Notes: generated from the sequence alone by a model not told the origin. A stretch of 64,000 bases of DNA from Callipepla californica brunnescens (GCA_023055505.1 JALIRH010000004.1:20331368-20395367), one strand, 5' to 3'. Positions 22,661-34,660 are shown, counted from the first letter of the stretch. Numbers and translations: made by a program.

Positions 22661-25313
22661 GACTCCTTCCTCCTGTTCATCCAGGTTATCTGGAAGGTAT
22701 GAGGCGGGGTAGATGAGAAAATAACCTACAGATTTATATTATTAAAAATCATCCACAACATAATAAGTGGATGCTAAGGTCATCCACGACATCTAGGTGT
22801 ACAGGAGCAGCAGTATGTGTGACAGAAAGATACCAATGTTGAGAAGTTTGTTTATCAGGCAGTTTTGATTTAAAATTTTTATTGTCTCAGCTTTTCCTGG
22901 GGGTCTTTTAGGCTCTGAGTTTTGTGATTTAGTGCACTGTTCAGCTGCATCATCTTACCAACTAAAAAAGGCATCACACTGAGTCTGTGCTACCTTGCTT
23001 TTGTGGTTTTCTTCCTGTTTTTTTTTCCCCCCCATATTTTATCCAATTTGAAAGCATCAGAGGGAAACTGTTCAGGGGGATCATCTCAGATATAGCTGTT
23101 TCATTATTAAAACAAACAAAAATAACAACAATCTCACCAATTTTAGTAATCTTTGCATATAAATTGGGCTGGGCCCTGTTAAGGGGAGCTTCCCTCACTT
23201 TGGCAGTCCGGTGCGTGACTGTATTCAGTCTCACACACACACATGCCAGAAGGCCAAATTTCAGGGAATCCCAGCCTGCGTGTTACCCTCACCAGAATGA
23301 TTTTTGTCAGCCTGCGATTTTAAAGTACCTTTTGTTTATTTGCAAGACTTGCTTTTATACCAAGATGTTGTTTTGCTCTTCAAATCTCAACCCGCATTTT
23401 GATCACACTGAATGAGATGACAGCCCTCCCAGAATCTCAGCTTGCATTTCAGTTCCACCAAGACAACAACCTGACACTTGTGTGTTACCACGCTGATGTG
23501 GCTTGTACTGTGGGTATGAGCCAAGGAAGGAGACACACACAGGAGGGTTCTGCTAAACAGTCACACTCTGCTTGATCTGGCCGTTCTAGTTGAGGTCAAA
23601 CTAATTTGGCAACAGTGCTGGAAGAGCAGTCAGGTGTGGCGGTAAAATTGTTGATATGTAAGATTTGAAAGATACGGCCGAGAATTCTATCCAAACAAAA
23701 GCTAGCAGCCTGTAATCATTTCCAGCACACACTTCTAACTCTGTAAGATAATACTGGTGTGCCTCTCCTACAGGGCTGTCAGAGAACCCTCTCTGTTTTG
23801 CCTGCTGTGGCTGTTAACAAGCTCCTTAAGGACTGCATCCCTCCTAGGTGTGGGTACTGGGCCTCTCTAACGTATTTGTGGTTGTCTAGAATTTGTTTTT
23901 CCCAGGAATATATGACTAGCTTTGCTAATGTGGATTTTCCTCACCTCCTTCCTATATTTGAAACAGTACTTAAGAGAGGTCTCCGCAGATGCCTGACAGA
24001 AAAGGGGAGCAGAGGGGCTGTTGTCGCCCCAACGTTTTCTTACTGTGATTGCAGTTAATGAAGATTCTGTCTGATCCATCTTAAATTGTCCTTGGGTTAT
24101 TACACACTTGGAGTCACCGTATTCTCCTCATTCACGGTGCTGTGACTTAAATGGCTCATTTTGTGCTATAGATTGGAGGACTTGCAGCGTGGCTCCTCAG
24201 AATCCCAAGTGCTACCCTAAAAAGGGTAAAGCACTTTAGAAAACAATCCCCATTGGGATATCAGTGGGGATCATTTGCAGGCTCTTTGTACTCTGACATT
24301 ATCATTTTGACTTTAAGTCAGTCTAGAACCTGAAAAACCGATCAAGTAAATTCAATTGAAATTGATAAATTCGGTTGGAAGATGTTGTTTATTGGGGCAA
24401 ATGAAAAGTCTTAATTGTTTAGAGAATGTATCTCAATTTGTCTGCAACTGTTTGTGACTATCTGGTTAGCTGCAGGTGTGTGGATGGGAGAAACTCTGTT
24501 AAGATGTGAACCACTCACCAAGACTGAGACTAAGTCTGGATGTAGGTGCACCTAGGCCATCAGAAGGAGTGTAGAAAGCAAGGGGGTCCGTTCTGAATCT
24601 TTTGATTTAGTGGGAGGGTCCCTTCATGCCTTTGGTTCCTATATGAACTGTGCTGGCTCTGTTCCCACATTAGTCTGACCCCAACCAGCTGAAAAGTTTC
24701 CACACTTTATAGGAAAAGATCACAATGATTATAGATTTGACTTTTTTGCATTACGTGTTAGAGCTGGAAGGGTACATGAAGCACAGCACTTTCTTCTGAA
24801 GGGGAGGTGGGAACGGAGGACAAACAGCTCTTCCAGAGGGCTAACCTGGGACACCGTGGCATCCTCGCTATAACATCCATTGTTGCACACTTCCATCATC
24901 TCAGAGTTCAGAAACATTTTCATTTGCGATATTTACCATAGCAATGGTAAAATCCAAGCACCAAAATTAGTATTTGAAAGGTCTTGCTTTGAAGTATTAA
25001 GTTTTGTGGCTAGCATATGCACCTGGAGGCCACAGTGATTTGTAAAGCACAGTCAAATACAAAAATAGAAAACAGATGAGGAAAATAACTGAATATTTTT
25101 TCCTGTCAGCTGTTCTCCATTCCTTTTCTTGACACTTGAGCAAAAATGTAAAACAGGAAATGAAAAACAATTCCTTTCTGAGTTGTGGATGTACAAAGTA
25201 ACTGAAGACACTGTAAGCTGTATTGGTACAGCTATGGAAGGGAGTTGACCTGATATATGTAAAATAATTCATCAGATCTGTTTGCTTGAAGCTGTGTGTT
25301 ACTTGTACACACA

Positions 25314-28257
25314 TCACTTGTCATTTAAATGTTTGTGGAAAAAAGCCAGTATCTGCAGCCAAGCATGAACCTGTGCTTTAGAATAAGCTGTGAGCTCTCC
25401 ACCCAGGACAGCTCGTTTGTGAAAAATTGGATGGTTTCCTATTGGGTAAAAAGGGGAAAAAGGAGGGTCAATGCAGTGCCCTGCTCCAGGGTAAATGAGT
25501 GTCTGAACATTTTCCTTCCCTCGAGCCTGCAAGTACTTGAAGGCTTCAGTGGCAAAATACTTACTGTTGACAATACGATCATCTTGTCCAGCAATTAATA
25601 ATAAATGTGCCTCAGCTTTCTCTAGTGGGATCAGGCTTTGGTTGCCAGGGGCTTTAAAGGGGTCAAAACAGATGTCAGAATAATCAAGGATATTGTCATC
25701 ATAAACCTTGACACGCTTTTCATCACACAACAAAGCGGGGATAGTTTTGTCCTTGTAGCACAGAGGAAAAGCCGTAATGGCCACAGGACCATTAATGGAA
25801 GCCACTGCTGTGATATTCTTCAGGAAGGCAGCCATGGCGAGGGACAGATCGCCTCCTTTGGAGTAACCGAGCAGGCCAATCCCCGGTCCCTTCACCTGGT
25901 GGATAGGAGGAGAGCCCCATCAGTACTGAGCTGAAAAGCACAACAGCTAATCTCTGGAGGGAGATGTTCTGTAATGTTGAGAGTCTACACAACAGTACAA
26001 AGGAGGGGATGGCAACAGTTAGTTAGCTTTTCTGCTGGACAAGTGCTAAACACCTGCACTGAAGGAAAAGGGACAAAGAGTGGTGATTCATGAAGGTCTG
26101 CTGCTCGACCTCGCCACCTTGTTATGTCTCAGCTGTCTCTTTTGAGAGTGCTTAGGGATCTCTTTCCAGTGCATATCTGTTTAGCCCTTCCTCTTTTCTA
26201 TAGCTCTGACACCCTGCCAATGCCAGCCATGGGGTTGGGCAAGCATCTCCCAGCTTCCCCCAGAGATAACTCAGGCAAAGGGATAGGGATTCCGGAGAAG
26301 AAGCATTATCTGGATCCCAGGGGGCAGGGAGCGTGCTACTACCTGTGTGTGCTGCAGCATGTAGTTCACTGCCTCTTCAAAATATTCCAGGTGGAGTTTG
26401 TCTGGCTTCTGGATCAGATCCTCGTATTGGTAATAAGCCAGGGCCAGTGTGGCAAAGCCGTGATTGGCCAGCAGACTGGCTCTGTGCTCACAAAGGCCTC
26501 CTCCAAGTCCGTCTATGTTGATGACTCCCGGAAAGGGGGCTCGTCCTGCAGCAGACAAGAGCAGTATTGCATGAAATTAATCCTTTTAATGTTTCTCTGA
26601 TTTAGGAGTCATAAAACCAGATTTGCAACAGGAACTGCAGAAGACTGTGTTCTTTCAGGAAAGAGCATGACGAGTCACTCAGCTATTCAATCCTGGCTGC
26701 TAAAAAGACCTCTCTCATTGCTCTTCCTCTGCTGTTTGCATGCAGGTGGCAGCACATCTACTGGCTTTACACAGACTGTGAGCATTTAACGTGGCGTACA
26801 GCAGAGAGCAGGACTCCAGCTGCCTGTAACCCATGGCTCAGCTGAGTGTAGCGCAGCACTGTGGGCTTACACAAAGCATGCACAGAAAAGGTTCTAACAC
26901 TGGGTAAGTCTGTGGGGGTGCTCAGGGGAGGTGGGACAGCACTGTAGCAAAAGCCGTTTAGACTCTCCACTTTTAATGGCATCTATTCTGTGCCTAGGAA
27001 ACATTTCAAAGAGATGGGGACTGTGGCAAGGTTCTGTAATTTTAAAACACACACTATTAAAGGAGTGGCTGTGGGGACACTGAGAAAATGAGCTGGCTTG
27101 CTGTAAGCAGCACAAGTGAAGGAAAGCAGGAAAGTTTGGAAACAAAATGTATACAAGTGGCTTTCTTCATAAAGAATTCAGCCATCCCCCACTCTGGACT
27201 CTGGCAAGGAGGTCTGCCCAGCCCATCATATAGTGCCTATTGTGCCATGGAGAGAAGGAGCATACTCCAAGCCCTCCAGGTGGAGGACTCCATGGCTTTT
27301 AATGTGGAGCCAGCTCTGGGCAACAAGGCAGGACTGCCACATAGACTCTCTTCACAGCTCTTTATCTCAGCCTTGTGGCTCCAGAGACCTATTGGCACAC
27401 TCACTGTTGCTGTGCATTCTTCCACATTTGTATCCTCAGGCTATTGGAAAGAATGATTCCTTTGTTTCTGTAACTTGTTCTAGAATTCACCTGTCTGGGT
27501 GAACGTAAATGATGGTCAGATGGGTCAGTGGGATGGCAGGGAGGAAAAGAGGGATGGGAGCTTTCATGAGCTCCTCTTTATGTAGGTCATGAAACAGCTT
27601 GCCCTGACAAGCACAATACTTTTAGAAAAAGCAGGATGGCTACAGCCGGTACTCACCGGGGGGCAGGAAGAGCGTTGCCCGGATCCTCCCCTCTCGCACC
27701 GGCACCCTGCGCACCCCGTCCCGCAGGAACGCCCGCTCGTGCTGCGCCTGGGCCAGGAGCCGCCCGGGGTCGTCCCCGTGGCCCTCCAGCACCTCCAGCT
27801 GCAGGCGGAACGGGGTCTGCACGTCCTTCTTCACCAGGCGCCAGAAGGCCTTGCGGGGCTGCAGCGCCCACAGCAGCCCCATGGGCTCCAGGCCGCTGAA
27901 GCTGCCTCCCGGCAGCGCGGGGCAGCGGGCCAGGTCCAGCTCCCCGTCGTCCGCCGCCCGGTACCGGGCGCGGGCCTCGAAGAGCTCGCCCGCCTCGTCC
28001 CGCAGGGATGCCCGCAAGGTGACCTCCTGCCGCGGGCCGAGGCCCTGCACGGCGATGCCCAGCGGCTCATCAAACAGGCTGCGGGAGGCCGGCGAGAAGC
28101 GGATGGTGGTTGCTTTGGAAGTGAGGCCTCGAGCTGTGGGCACCCCCGGGATCTGCAGGGGGCTGCAGTGCTGCAGGGGCTGCGGAGCGAGGCTGGTCCA
28201 GGAGAGCCACCTCTGCCAGCACCGGGAGCCCTGGCGGCACACGGTGAAGGCAGTCAT
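25314..28257 (-). CDS. ACOT-like: Type I acyl-CoA thioesterase C, intact triad, mitochondrial-type leader only
   Basis: Third thioesterase of the array. Exons 27657-28257, 26343-26545 and 25314-25895 join in phase to 461 residues. The middle exon is again 203 nt and all junctions are GT/AG. The triad is Ser280 (GYSKGG), Asp374 (GQDDRIV) and His408 (GAGHCIDPP). Exon 1 from residue 51 is almost base-for-base that of gene B, while its leader ([17 protein letters not shown]) and exons 2 and 3 are clearly diverged, with exon 3 very roughly 55-60 percent identical in protein by eye. The internal Met used for a short form in B is Lys here ([12 protein letters not shown]), and the C-terminus is HLNDK, not a peroxisomal signal. 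A single mitochondrial product is therefore expected. The start at 28257 aligns with that of B. An in-frame Met at 28374 is possible. The presence of introns rules out a retrocopy. Confidence 0.9.
27645..28106. repeat. Near-identical 462-bp tract in exon 1 of C (copy 2)
   Basis: Partner of 18580-19041. In gene C this tract is an isolated GC- and CpG-rich block. The sequence on the left (intron) and on the right (the rest of exon 1 and upstream) is of ordinary composition, unlike gene B, where the CpG island continues upstream. This points to B as donor and C as recipient of a gene conversion. Confidence 0.92.
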
Positions 28258-28402
28258 CTGCCCTGTGGCCCCAGGTCGCTTCACACTGTTTGCATGTGGG
28301 TTGGAGCTTTTTGTACAAGTGCAGCTTCCCACACACGGGGAGGAGAATCCTGGGCAGGAACTGCGTGGGCCCATTCTGGCTGTGAGGTTTTCAGGGTTGC
28401 CT

Positions 28403-28512
28403 GGAGCTGTGGCTGCAGCCTTGTCGGTGTCTGTAGTAGGGTGTGCTCAGTGCAATCAGTGCTCTGACACCATAGGAGCATTTCCAAAGGCTGCCAGCTC
28501 TGCCCGGCAATG
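28403..28512. repeat. Diverged repeat unit, copy 1
   Basis: The segment from ggagctgtggctgcag through gtgtctgtagtagg to aggagcatttccaaaggctg is recognisably related to 30401-30512, with several indels and substitutions. It lies just upstream of gene C. It is either a local duplication or two copies of an unrecognised dispersed repeat. Confidence 0.6.
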
Positions 28513-30400
28513 ATAGTAGATTTACGGTGAGCAAACGTGCTGTGGTGGCGAACGTCAAAACCAGGCCTGCTGATTATTGTTCCTTGCAGGACTGGACCCA
28601 GTTTCTCCCACAGCCTCTCCCTGGCGTCTCCCAAACTTGGCCAAGCAGCAGGCTCCCTACAGGACAGATTTCTGCCTACAGGAGGCAATGGACACACCAG
28701 ACTGGGAACATTTTGGCAGCTTGCTTCTGCCTGCTCCCCCCATGAACTGCTGTGCAGGGAAAGCCCACCCCCAAGACGCAATCCTAACATAGCATAGTTG
28801 CCTTCAGCCAACTGTAGGCATGGGACAGTCTCGCACCTCTCACCAGGTGATGGCAGCTGGTGTGAGAGAGCACATTGTTAGCATGAGGGCGTTGGCTTGG
28901 TCTGTCAAGAGAATCAATTACAAAATACTCTGGGTAGGGAAGGGAGTTTCATTTGCTACTAATTCTCTTCTGCTAATTCTGATCTCTTACATAAGAAAGA
29001 TTTTTCAATCAAGCAGAAGATATAAATCTTTTGGGAGGAGATTATAGAAAGCAGAAGAGTTTCTTGGATGGCTAGAGCACACTGGGGCAGAAGTGGAAAT
29101 TAGCAGGCAGAGCACGCTGAGATGAGGCATTCGCTGCATCTGTGGTGAAATCTCTGTACCAAAGAGCTGAAGATGGTATATAGATGAGGAGACCGTAGTT
29201 CAATGGAACATTTATCTGAAGTTCACAAGCCACCAGGAAGATTGCAGCATATTGCATATGATCCGTGCAATTAAGACCAATTCAAATGCTATTCCTCTTC
29301 TCAATGCCTGACTGAAAAAGATCAGAGAAATCACAAGAAATGTAAATGCAATTGTAGCAGCAGCTGTATGTGAAGCCATGTTATTGGGGTTAAATTGGTG
29401 TAGGCACGAACAACACTAATTCCATAAATGAAAAGGCATCTGTTAGCTTTGGTCCTTTAGACCTGGGCATGCTCGGAGTAGAACAAAGCCTAAATTTCTT
29501 GCAAGCATCTTCCTGGTCCTGACTGAACTTTTAGAGGCCTCATCCCCCAACTCAGAAGGTCATTTAGTTCAAAATGGACCCCTTGCCCCTTGGTACAGCG
29601 GTGAGAAGGGAGATTCAGCACCGGGGATCTTCTTTGAGGTTACAAGGCTTTGTTTGCTCATTTAACAGAGTACTTGCTTTTGCAACAACTTGCATGTGCA
29701 GTGATGAGGAGTTGCAGATGGACTTGTACCTCTAGAGCTTGTTGAGAAGAGTGGCTTCCCTAATACTTCAAAGGCTGCCTTCAAGACTCAGTCAAATAAT
29801 GCTGAACTGAATACAACCTGAGCAAAATGTCAGCACAGCTTTTCAGCTGGACTGCAGTTGGAGGTAACTGGTGGAGATATTGAGATATGCTGAGGAGCTG
29901 CACAGAATACATAGAGGTGATGGCACCCACCAGGTCTTCTGCTGTATTTGCTCCATGTACTGCAGTACACATCCCTGCTCTTTGGTCCTGTGTTTTGCTG
30001 CACTCCAGCACTTTCAGACACTAGTGCTTCTGGAGGAACAGGCACATATAGCAGGCATCTGTTGGGTATATCCCAGGGATACAGTCCAAGTAAGCCTAGC
30101 CTTGCCTTATGGCATGCTGAGCTTTCCCTGCTATTAGCCATGATGTGGCCTGATGAAACATTTCCCCAGATATTCCTAAGAATGGTGTTTTCAGATGGCT
30201 TGCATCAAGCAGCAGAGATGGCAGTCTACCCTACTACCTCATGGGGCAAGCAAGTTCTGGCTGCTTGGTAAATCCTAGCGCTCCACAGTGGGGAGATTTG
30301 TGGTCCCCATCAGGATAGTCTCTGTCCATACCATCCTACATGCAGGCAGAGTTACTGCAAGTGAGGGACATCTGCGTGCTAATAGACATCAAGGCTGTTT

Positions 30401-30512
30401 GGAGCCATAACTGCAGCTCTGCCAGTGTCTGCAGCAGGGCAAACTCATGACAGCTGGTCCTTTGGTACTGTGGGAGCATCTCCAAAGGCTGGCAACTTTG
30501 CTCAGCCCTGGT
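30401..30512. repeat. Diverged repeat unit, copy 2
   Basis: Same orientation as 28403-28512, about 2 kb away. Shared blocks include ctgcag, gtgtctg-agcaggg, gggagcatctccaaaggctg and ctcagccctgg-type ends. The 28.5-30.9 kb stretch around it shows no gene or other recognisable element. Confidence 0.6.
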
Positions 30513-30984
30513 GTCTCACTGCCAAACAGGTGGTTCCTGCCAATCCTGTCAGGTCAACTGCCACAGGCGCTATTTCCAAATGGCAAGTCCAAACACAAGG
30601 CACAAGGCACAAGAATCTTGATAGCAATCTGCTTTCAGGCTTACTAGTTGTTATCCTTGGAGCAACAGACTCAGAGGAAGGCGCAGCTGCAGTCCCCCTC
30701 TTTGGATGTTAGTGGTATTGTAGTAGCACATCTGTGAACAGGGGTTTATTAGACAAATGTGAAAAACAACTTATGAAGTCAGGTAATTTGCAGCCATTTC
30801 CTAGCTCACATGGAAGGACTCAAATACAAGAGTACATCAGTCAGACACCCTGCACTTGGCATGTGTCTCTTGCAAAAGAAATTCACAGAACAGCTCAGGG
30901 AAGTGTTAAAATGACACAGCAACTTCATTGTTGCAAGACAGAATTCAATTTGTCACTAGGTCTGAAGTCCTCAATAACATGTGT

Positions 30985-31234
30985 CTATAAATATCTAAAG
31001 TGTGGGAGGCAAAGGGATGAGGCCAGACTCTTTTCAGTGGTGGGTGGCAGTAGGACAAAGGGAAATGGCCACAAACTGAAGCATAGGAAGTTCCGCACAA
31101 AAGTGTGTAAGGACTTCTTCATAGTGAGGGTGACGGAGCACTGCACAGAGGGGTTGTGACCCGCCTGGATGCCTACCTGTGCTACCTGGGCTAGGGAGCT
31201 GCTTTGGCAGCCCCTACAATTCTGTGATTCTGTG
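30985..31234 (+). mobile_element. CR1 LINE 3'-end fragment, plus orientation
   Basis: The sequence runs from 'tctaaagtgtgggaggcaaag', through an 'aggacaaagggaaatggccacaaactgaagcataggaagttccg' block, to the repeated tail attctgtgattctgtg. This is the familiar end of avian CR1 (C-terminal ORF2 remnant and 3' UTR). The element is 5'-truncated and carries stops. Confidence 0.85.
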
Positions 31235-31509
31235 TTGTAAGGCATCTCATTATTTTTCTCAGTGGAAGTCAGTTATCATGACCAGAAGACCACCGTATAT
31301 CAAGAAGTCAGTGATTTACAGTACAACTAACCTGAGCATGACCAGACCTGTGCACATTGCACATACAGCACAGCCTCCAGGCCTGTGTTATACTGCACAA
31401 CCTCTCTAGCTGCAGGACTCAGTCAGCTGTTGTTAACTAGAGAAGCCTATGAGTAGCTCCCATTCAGTACTGCTGAGTACACTGCCTGCATGGCATGCCT
31501 TTACAGTAG

Positions 31510-31985
31510 AGTTGTAGAACACCTTGAGTTGGAAGGGAACAAGGAGCATGGATTCCATCTCCTGGCTCCACACAGGACCACACAAAATTGAGACCACATT
31601 TCTGAGAGCAAGACAGTCCCTCCCCTTGCCTGGCTTGCACTGGTGGGTTTGGTGTACCCCAAGCTGCCAGGGCATGCTGCTGACTCATGTTCAACTTGCT
31701 ATCAGCCAGAACACCCAGATCCCTTTCCACATGGCTGTTCTCCAGCCTCTCGCTCCCCGGTCCGTACGTACAGCCAGGGTTGCCCCATCTGAGGTACAGA
31801 ATTCAGCACCTGCTCTTGTTAAATTTAATGTGTCTGGTGATTGCCCAGCCCTCTGATTTGTCAAGATCTCTTTGCAAGGCTTCTCCACCCTCTGGAGAGT
31901 TAACAGCTCCTCCCAAATTATTATCAGCAGCAAGTATCTTGTTAGGTATTAACAGTGCAGCAAGTTCTCAAGCACACATCACTTC
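31510..31985 (-). mobile_element. CR1 LINE fragment, minus orientation
   Basis: Starts at the CR1 tail in reverse complement ('gttgtagaacaccttgagttggaagggaaca'), goes on through 'ctggctccacacaggaccac', and includes the 'cagccagggttgcccc' and 'ttgcaaggcttctccaccctc' blocks frequent in avian CR1 copies. The element is decayed. Its 3' end faces the 3' end of the plus-strand CR1 at 31234, so the two are tail to tail about 275 bases apart. Confidence 0.75.
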
Positions 31986-32069
31986 TGCTTGATTGTGGGA
32001 TCAGACTGCTCATCCGCACCTAGTGGCTTTAATGTGAGAACGGGAGACTATTTTCTAAACAAATGAATT

Positions 32070-32075
32070 TTTATT
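32070..32075 (-). promoter_or_regulatory. RIOX1: Poly(A) signal AATAAA of RIOX1
   Basis: Minus-strand AATAAA only 17 bases after the RIOX1 stop codon (32093-32095), implying a very short 3' untranslated region if it is used. Confidence 0.6.
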
Positions 32076-32092
32076 TTGTTCAAAAATAAGAG

Positions 32093-33901
32093 TTACACTT
32101 GCACGAGTGGCTTCTTCGTAGTCAGAATGCCCTTCTCAAACAGGATTGTAGCTAGAGAAATCTTGTCCTCCAAGGCATCACATGGGAGGGTATCCACACT
32201 GACGTGGTTTGGATAGGAGGACAGGAGAAATTCAATACTGTCTGTGTACTCAGGGCCTATCTCAAGGTACTTGGGTTCTTCCTTATGATATACTCTTGAG
32301 TTTTCTGTTGTGTAATACAGCATCACGCCTGCTTCTTCATTGCACAATCTAACAATGCCATGACGGAGAAGACGTACTTCTGTGTCTTTTGTTATTAGTA
32401 TATCGATGTTGCGGGGCCCTCCGTCTTGCCACCGGGCTGGAAAGCCATACACGCTCAGCTGTTTCTCACTTCGTGTAAGCACTGGGGGTAGACAGTCATG
32501 AAGAAATGACTTAGCCCTCTGATCCATGGCAGCGTCAATGGGTGCATAGTCAGCAAGCTTCTTTATCAGGTGTTGTACCTTCTCCACAAATGCCGTTCGG
32601 CGAGCATCAACTGCATCTGAGTTGGCAACCCCCATGAACCCCAGGCAGTCCATGGGAAGCCCTTGCCGATACTCAAGGTCCTCCTCTAGGGCCATCTGCA
32701 GGGCGGCTGGGAGCAGCTTCTCCAAGAAGTCGCCCCAGGAGTTTCTCTGGTAGGAGGACACCGTGATGTGGAGCGAGTGTGCATCGGGCAGACAGTCGGC
32801 CTGGTGGATAAAGCCCCGGGGAAAGTATAGCAGGTCTCCAGCCTCCAGCACCACTTCCAGCAGGGGCTCACCGAGCTCCGCCTGCGTGAGGTTGGCGCTG
32901 GAGAACTGGGGCAGCGCCTCAGAGCTCGTCCGGGGGCTGTAAACGCGCCAGTGCTTCTTGCCTTCCAGCTGCAGCACGAAGGCCTCGATGTCATCGTAAT
33001 GAGGGGCGAAGCCCTGTGTGCCTGGCGGTGTGAGGTAAGTATTGGCCCCGGCCATGCTCCCGAAGTACTCCTGCAGGATGGAGAGGAAGTGCCAGACGGC
33101 GGTGGAGAAGGCCTGGGGGCTGAGGAGCCGCAGGGAGCACCCATTCTGGTAGAAGTCCCAGACGACGGCAGGCAGCGCCCGGCCCACGGGATTGTGCGTC
33201 TCCCGCACCCCCTCAGCATAGCTGGTCACGTCCAGATGGGTCCCGAAGCGCACGTCTCCACTGCGCAGCACGGCATCGAAGTCAGCTGTGGAGAACAGCC
33301 CCGCGTAGTAGCTGGGATCGCCGCGCCGCAGCAGCAGCGGAGCCCGCTCCCAGTGCCGCTCTGCAAACTCTTCCGGCGCCACCGGTGCCACCAGCCACCG
33401 GAACAGCTGTGCCGCCCGCTGCCGGCTGTCCTCCAGCCGCCCCAGCCGCCGCAGCAGCCCCAGCACGCCTCCTCCGCCCGGGCCGGCCGGGGGCTCTGCG
33501 GGCGGTTTCCCTTCGGGGCTCCCGGCCGGAGCCTTGGCCCGCGGGCCGCCCGGGGCTGTCAAAGGGGCTGCAGGTGCCTCGGCTTCGAGGTTTGCGGCCG
33601 GAGCCTCGTCCGGCGGGCCTCTCGAGCTCGTCTTGAGGTCTCCCCGCCGCTTGGCTTCGGGGCTCCCGGTCCGCTCCACGCGGTCGGGGATGGCGGCGCC
33701 CCTCTGCGGCGCAGCCCGCTCCGGGCCGCCTCCTCCCGCCGCGCCGCGCCTCGGCCGCGCTTTGCTCCGCTTACCGCCCGAGGGCAGCGGCGTCCCGCGG
33801 CGGCGCCGCTCCAGCCGCCCGGGCCCCAGCGCCCGGCGGTACACGGACAGCGCCGAGAGCCGGCCCGCCCGCTGCCGCTCCTCCGCGCCGCACGCCGCCA
33901 T
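32093..33901 (-). CDS. RIOX1: Ribosomal oxygenase 1 (NO66), JmjC-domain hydroxylase
   Basis: Fe(II)/2-oxoglutarate oxygenase of the nucleolus. The family hydroxylates a histidine of ribosomal protein RPL8 and is reported to demethylate H3K4 and H3K36. Single-exon frame of 602 residues from the Met at 33901 ([11 protein letters not shown]). It has a basic, low-complexity, poorly conserved N-terminus (residues 1 to about 145), then the cupin/JmjC core with [36 protein letters not shown] sequence. The iron ligands are His301 and Asp303 (HYD) and His366 (GFIHQAD). A winged-helix-type C-terminal part follows (SLPPVLT-like segment, [31 protein letters not shown]). An in-frame ATG at 34018 would add 39 residues, but that leader lacks family resemblance. 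The gene is intronless, as in mammals, and its place between the ACOT array and NUMB is the known order. Confidence 0.97.
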   Translation of the reverse strand: MAACGAEERQRAGRLSALSVYRRALGPGRLERRRRGTPLPSGGKRSKARPRRGAAGGGGPERAAPQRGAAIPDRVERTGSPEAKRRGDLKTSSRGPPDEAPAANLEAEAPAAPLTAPGGPRAKAPAGSPEGKPPAEPPAGPGGGGVLGLLRRLGRLEDSRQRAAQLFRWLVAPVAPEEFAERHWERAPLLLRRGDPSYYAGLFSTADFDAVLRSGDVRFGTHLDVTSYAEGVRETHNPVGRALPAVVWDFYQNGCSLRLLSPQAFSTAVWHFLSILQEYFGSMAGANTYLTPPGTQGFAPHYDDIEAFVLQLEGKKHWRVYSPRTSSEALPQFSSANLTQAELGEPLLEVVLEAGDLLYFPRGFIHQADCLPDAHSLHITVSSYQRNSWGDFLEKLLPAALQMALEEDLEYRQGLPMDCLGFMGVANSDAVDARRTAFVEKVQHLIKKLADYAPIDAAMDQRAKSFLHDCLPPVLTRSEKQLSVYGFPARWQDGGPRNIDILITKDTEVRLLRHGIVRLCNEEAGVMLYYTTENSRVYHKEEPKYLEIGPEYTDSIEFLLSSYPNHVSVDTLPCDALEDKISLATILFEKGILTTKKPLVQV

Positions 33902-34660
33902 GACCGCTACGCAGCCCCGCCCCGGCCCGCCTCTCCCGGCGCGGCTGCTTCCGGGCGGGCGCCGTGCCTCGTGGGAGCGCGGGCAGCGCGGCTGGCCGGG
34001 GCTGCCCTGCCCGAACAAAGGGCCGCGCTGTAACGCCGCGCTCCCTTTCTCACATTCACTCCCTGCGTAACCGGCGCGCTTTGTCCGAGCTCTCTCCGTT
34101 CCTTTCTTGTGCCCGGAGCTCTCAGAACGGCGCTGCCGAAGGGGAAAGGAGAGGCGCTCCGGAGGGCGTGGAAAATGGCGCCGCGTTTGTACGTGGGTGC
34201 GTTTCTGGTCACGAGCAAACTTCCACAGCGGAGGTTCGCTGTGCGGTGCTTCCGTGAGAGGAATCTCCGGCGGACTCAGATTTGTGGCAGTGGACGTTGC
34301 CCGGGAGGTGTATCCGGAGACTCCTGTTAGCAGTTACCCACGCGTGCTGCTGGGTCACGGAGCCGGCGCTGCCCTCCTGTAGACCTCAGTATCGGCGTCG
34401 TGCCGCCTGTGCCGCACAGTGTAACAGCCCTGGGTCTCCACCGGTCCGCCGGGTGAGCGCCGGGATAACGGAGCCGCCGTCGGAGGCGCGGGGCTCCGCA
34501 GGTCCGGGCCGTGCCGGCAGGTGGCAGCACCGCCGTGCGGGTGCGTGCGCGTGGGGCGTGCCCTCGCGGGGTGACTGCTGCGGGTGGGGTTCCAGATGGA
34601 AGTGAGAGCGGGCTGCGCGTCCGTACGCTGCGAGGGGAGGGAGGGTGAGCGCTGCGTTTC
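32950..34660 (-). promoter_or_regulatory. RIOX1: CpG island and promoter of RIOX1
   Basis: GC- and CpG-rich DNA extends from the middle of the RIOX1 coding region to about 34660, beyond its start codon (33901). The part 33902-34660 is non-coding as far as I can see and presumably holds the promoter, perhaps active in both directions. Confidence 0.6.

Larger units (their letters stand above)
19490..25313. other. Intergenic spacer between thioesterases B and C
   Basis: About 5.8 kb without a host coding exon that I can recognise. The part 21.5-22.7 kb holds a decayed endogenous retrovirus (separate entries). Flanking sequence from about 20.0 to 23.5 kb may belong to the same element, since the minus strand has interrupted frames with hydrophobic stretches at 20446-20706, but I could not identify LTRs, integrase or envelope. 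An A-rich run lies at about 21369-21386. Confidence 0.5.

Noticed and set aside
27589..28467. Gene C as a processed (retro) copy of gene B
   Set aside because: C has both introns, its own diverged exons 2 and 3, and sequence identity that stops inside intron 1, which fits conversion and not retrotransposition.
32951..34033. 360-residue plus-strand open frame antisense to RIOX1
   Set aside because: Shadow of the GC-rich RIOX1 coding sequence with low-complexity Arg/Pro/Ala content and no family resemblance.
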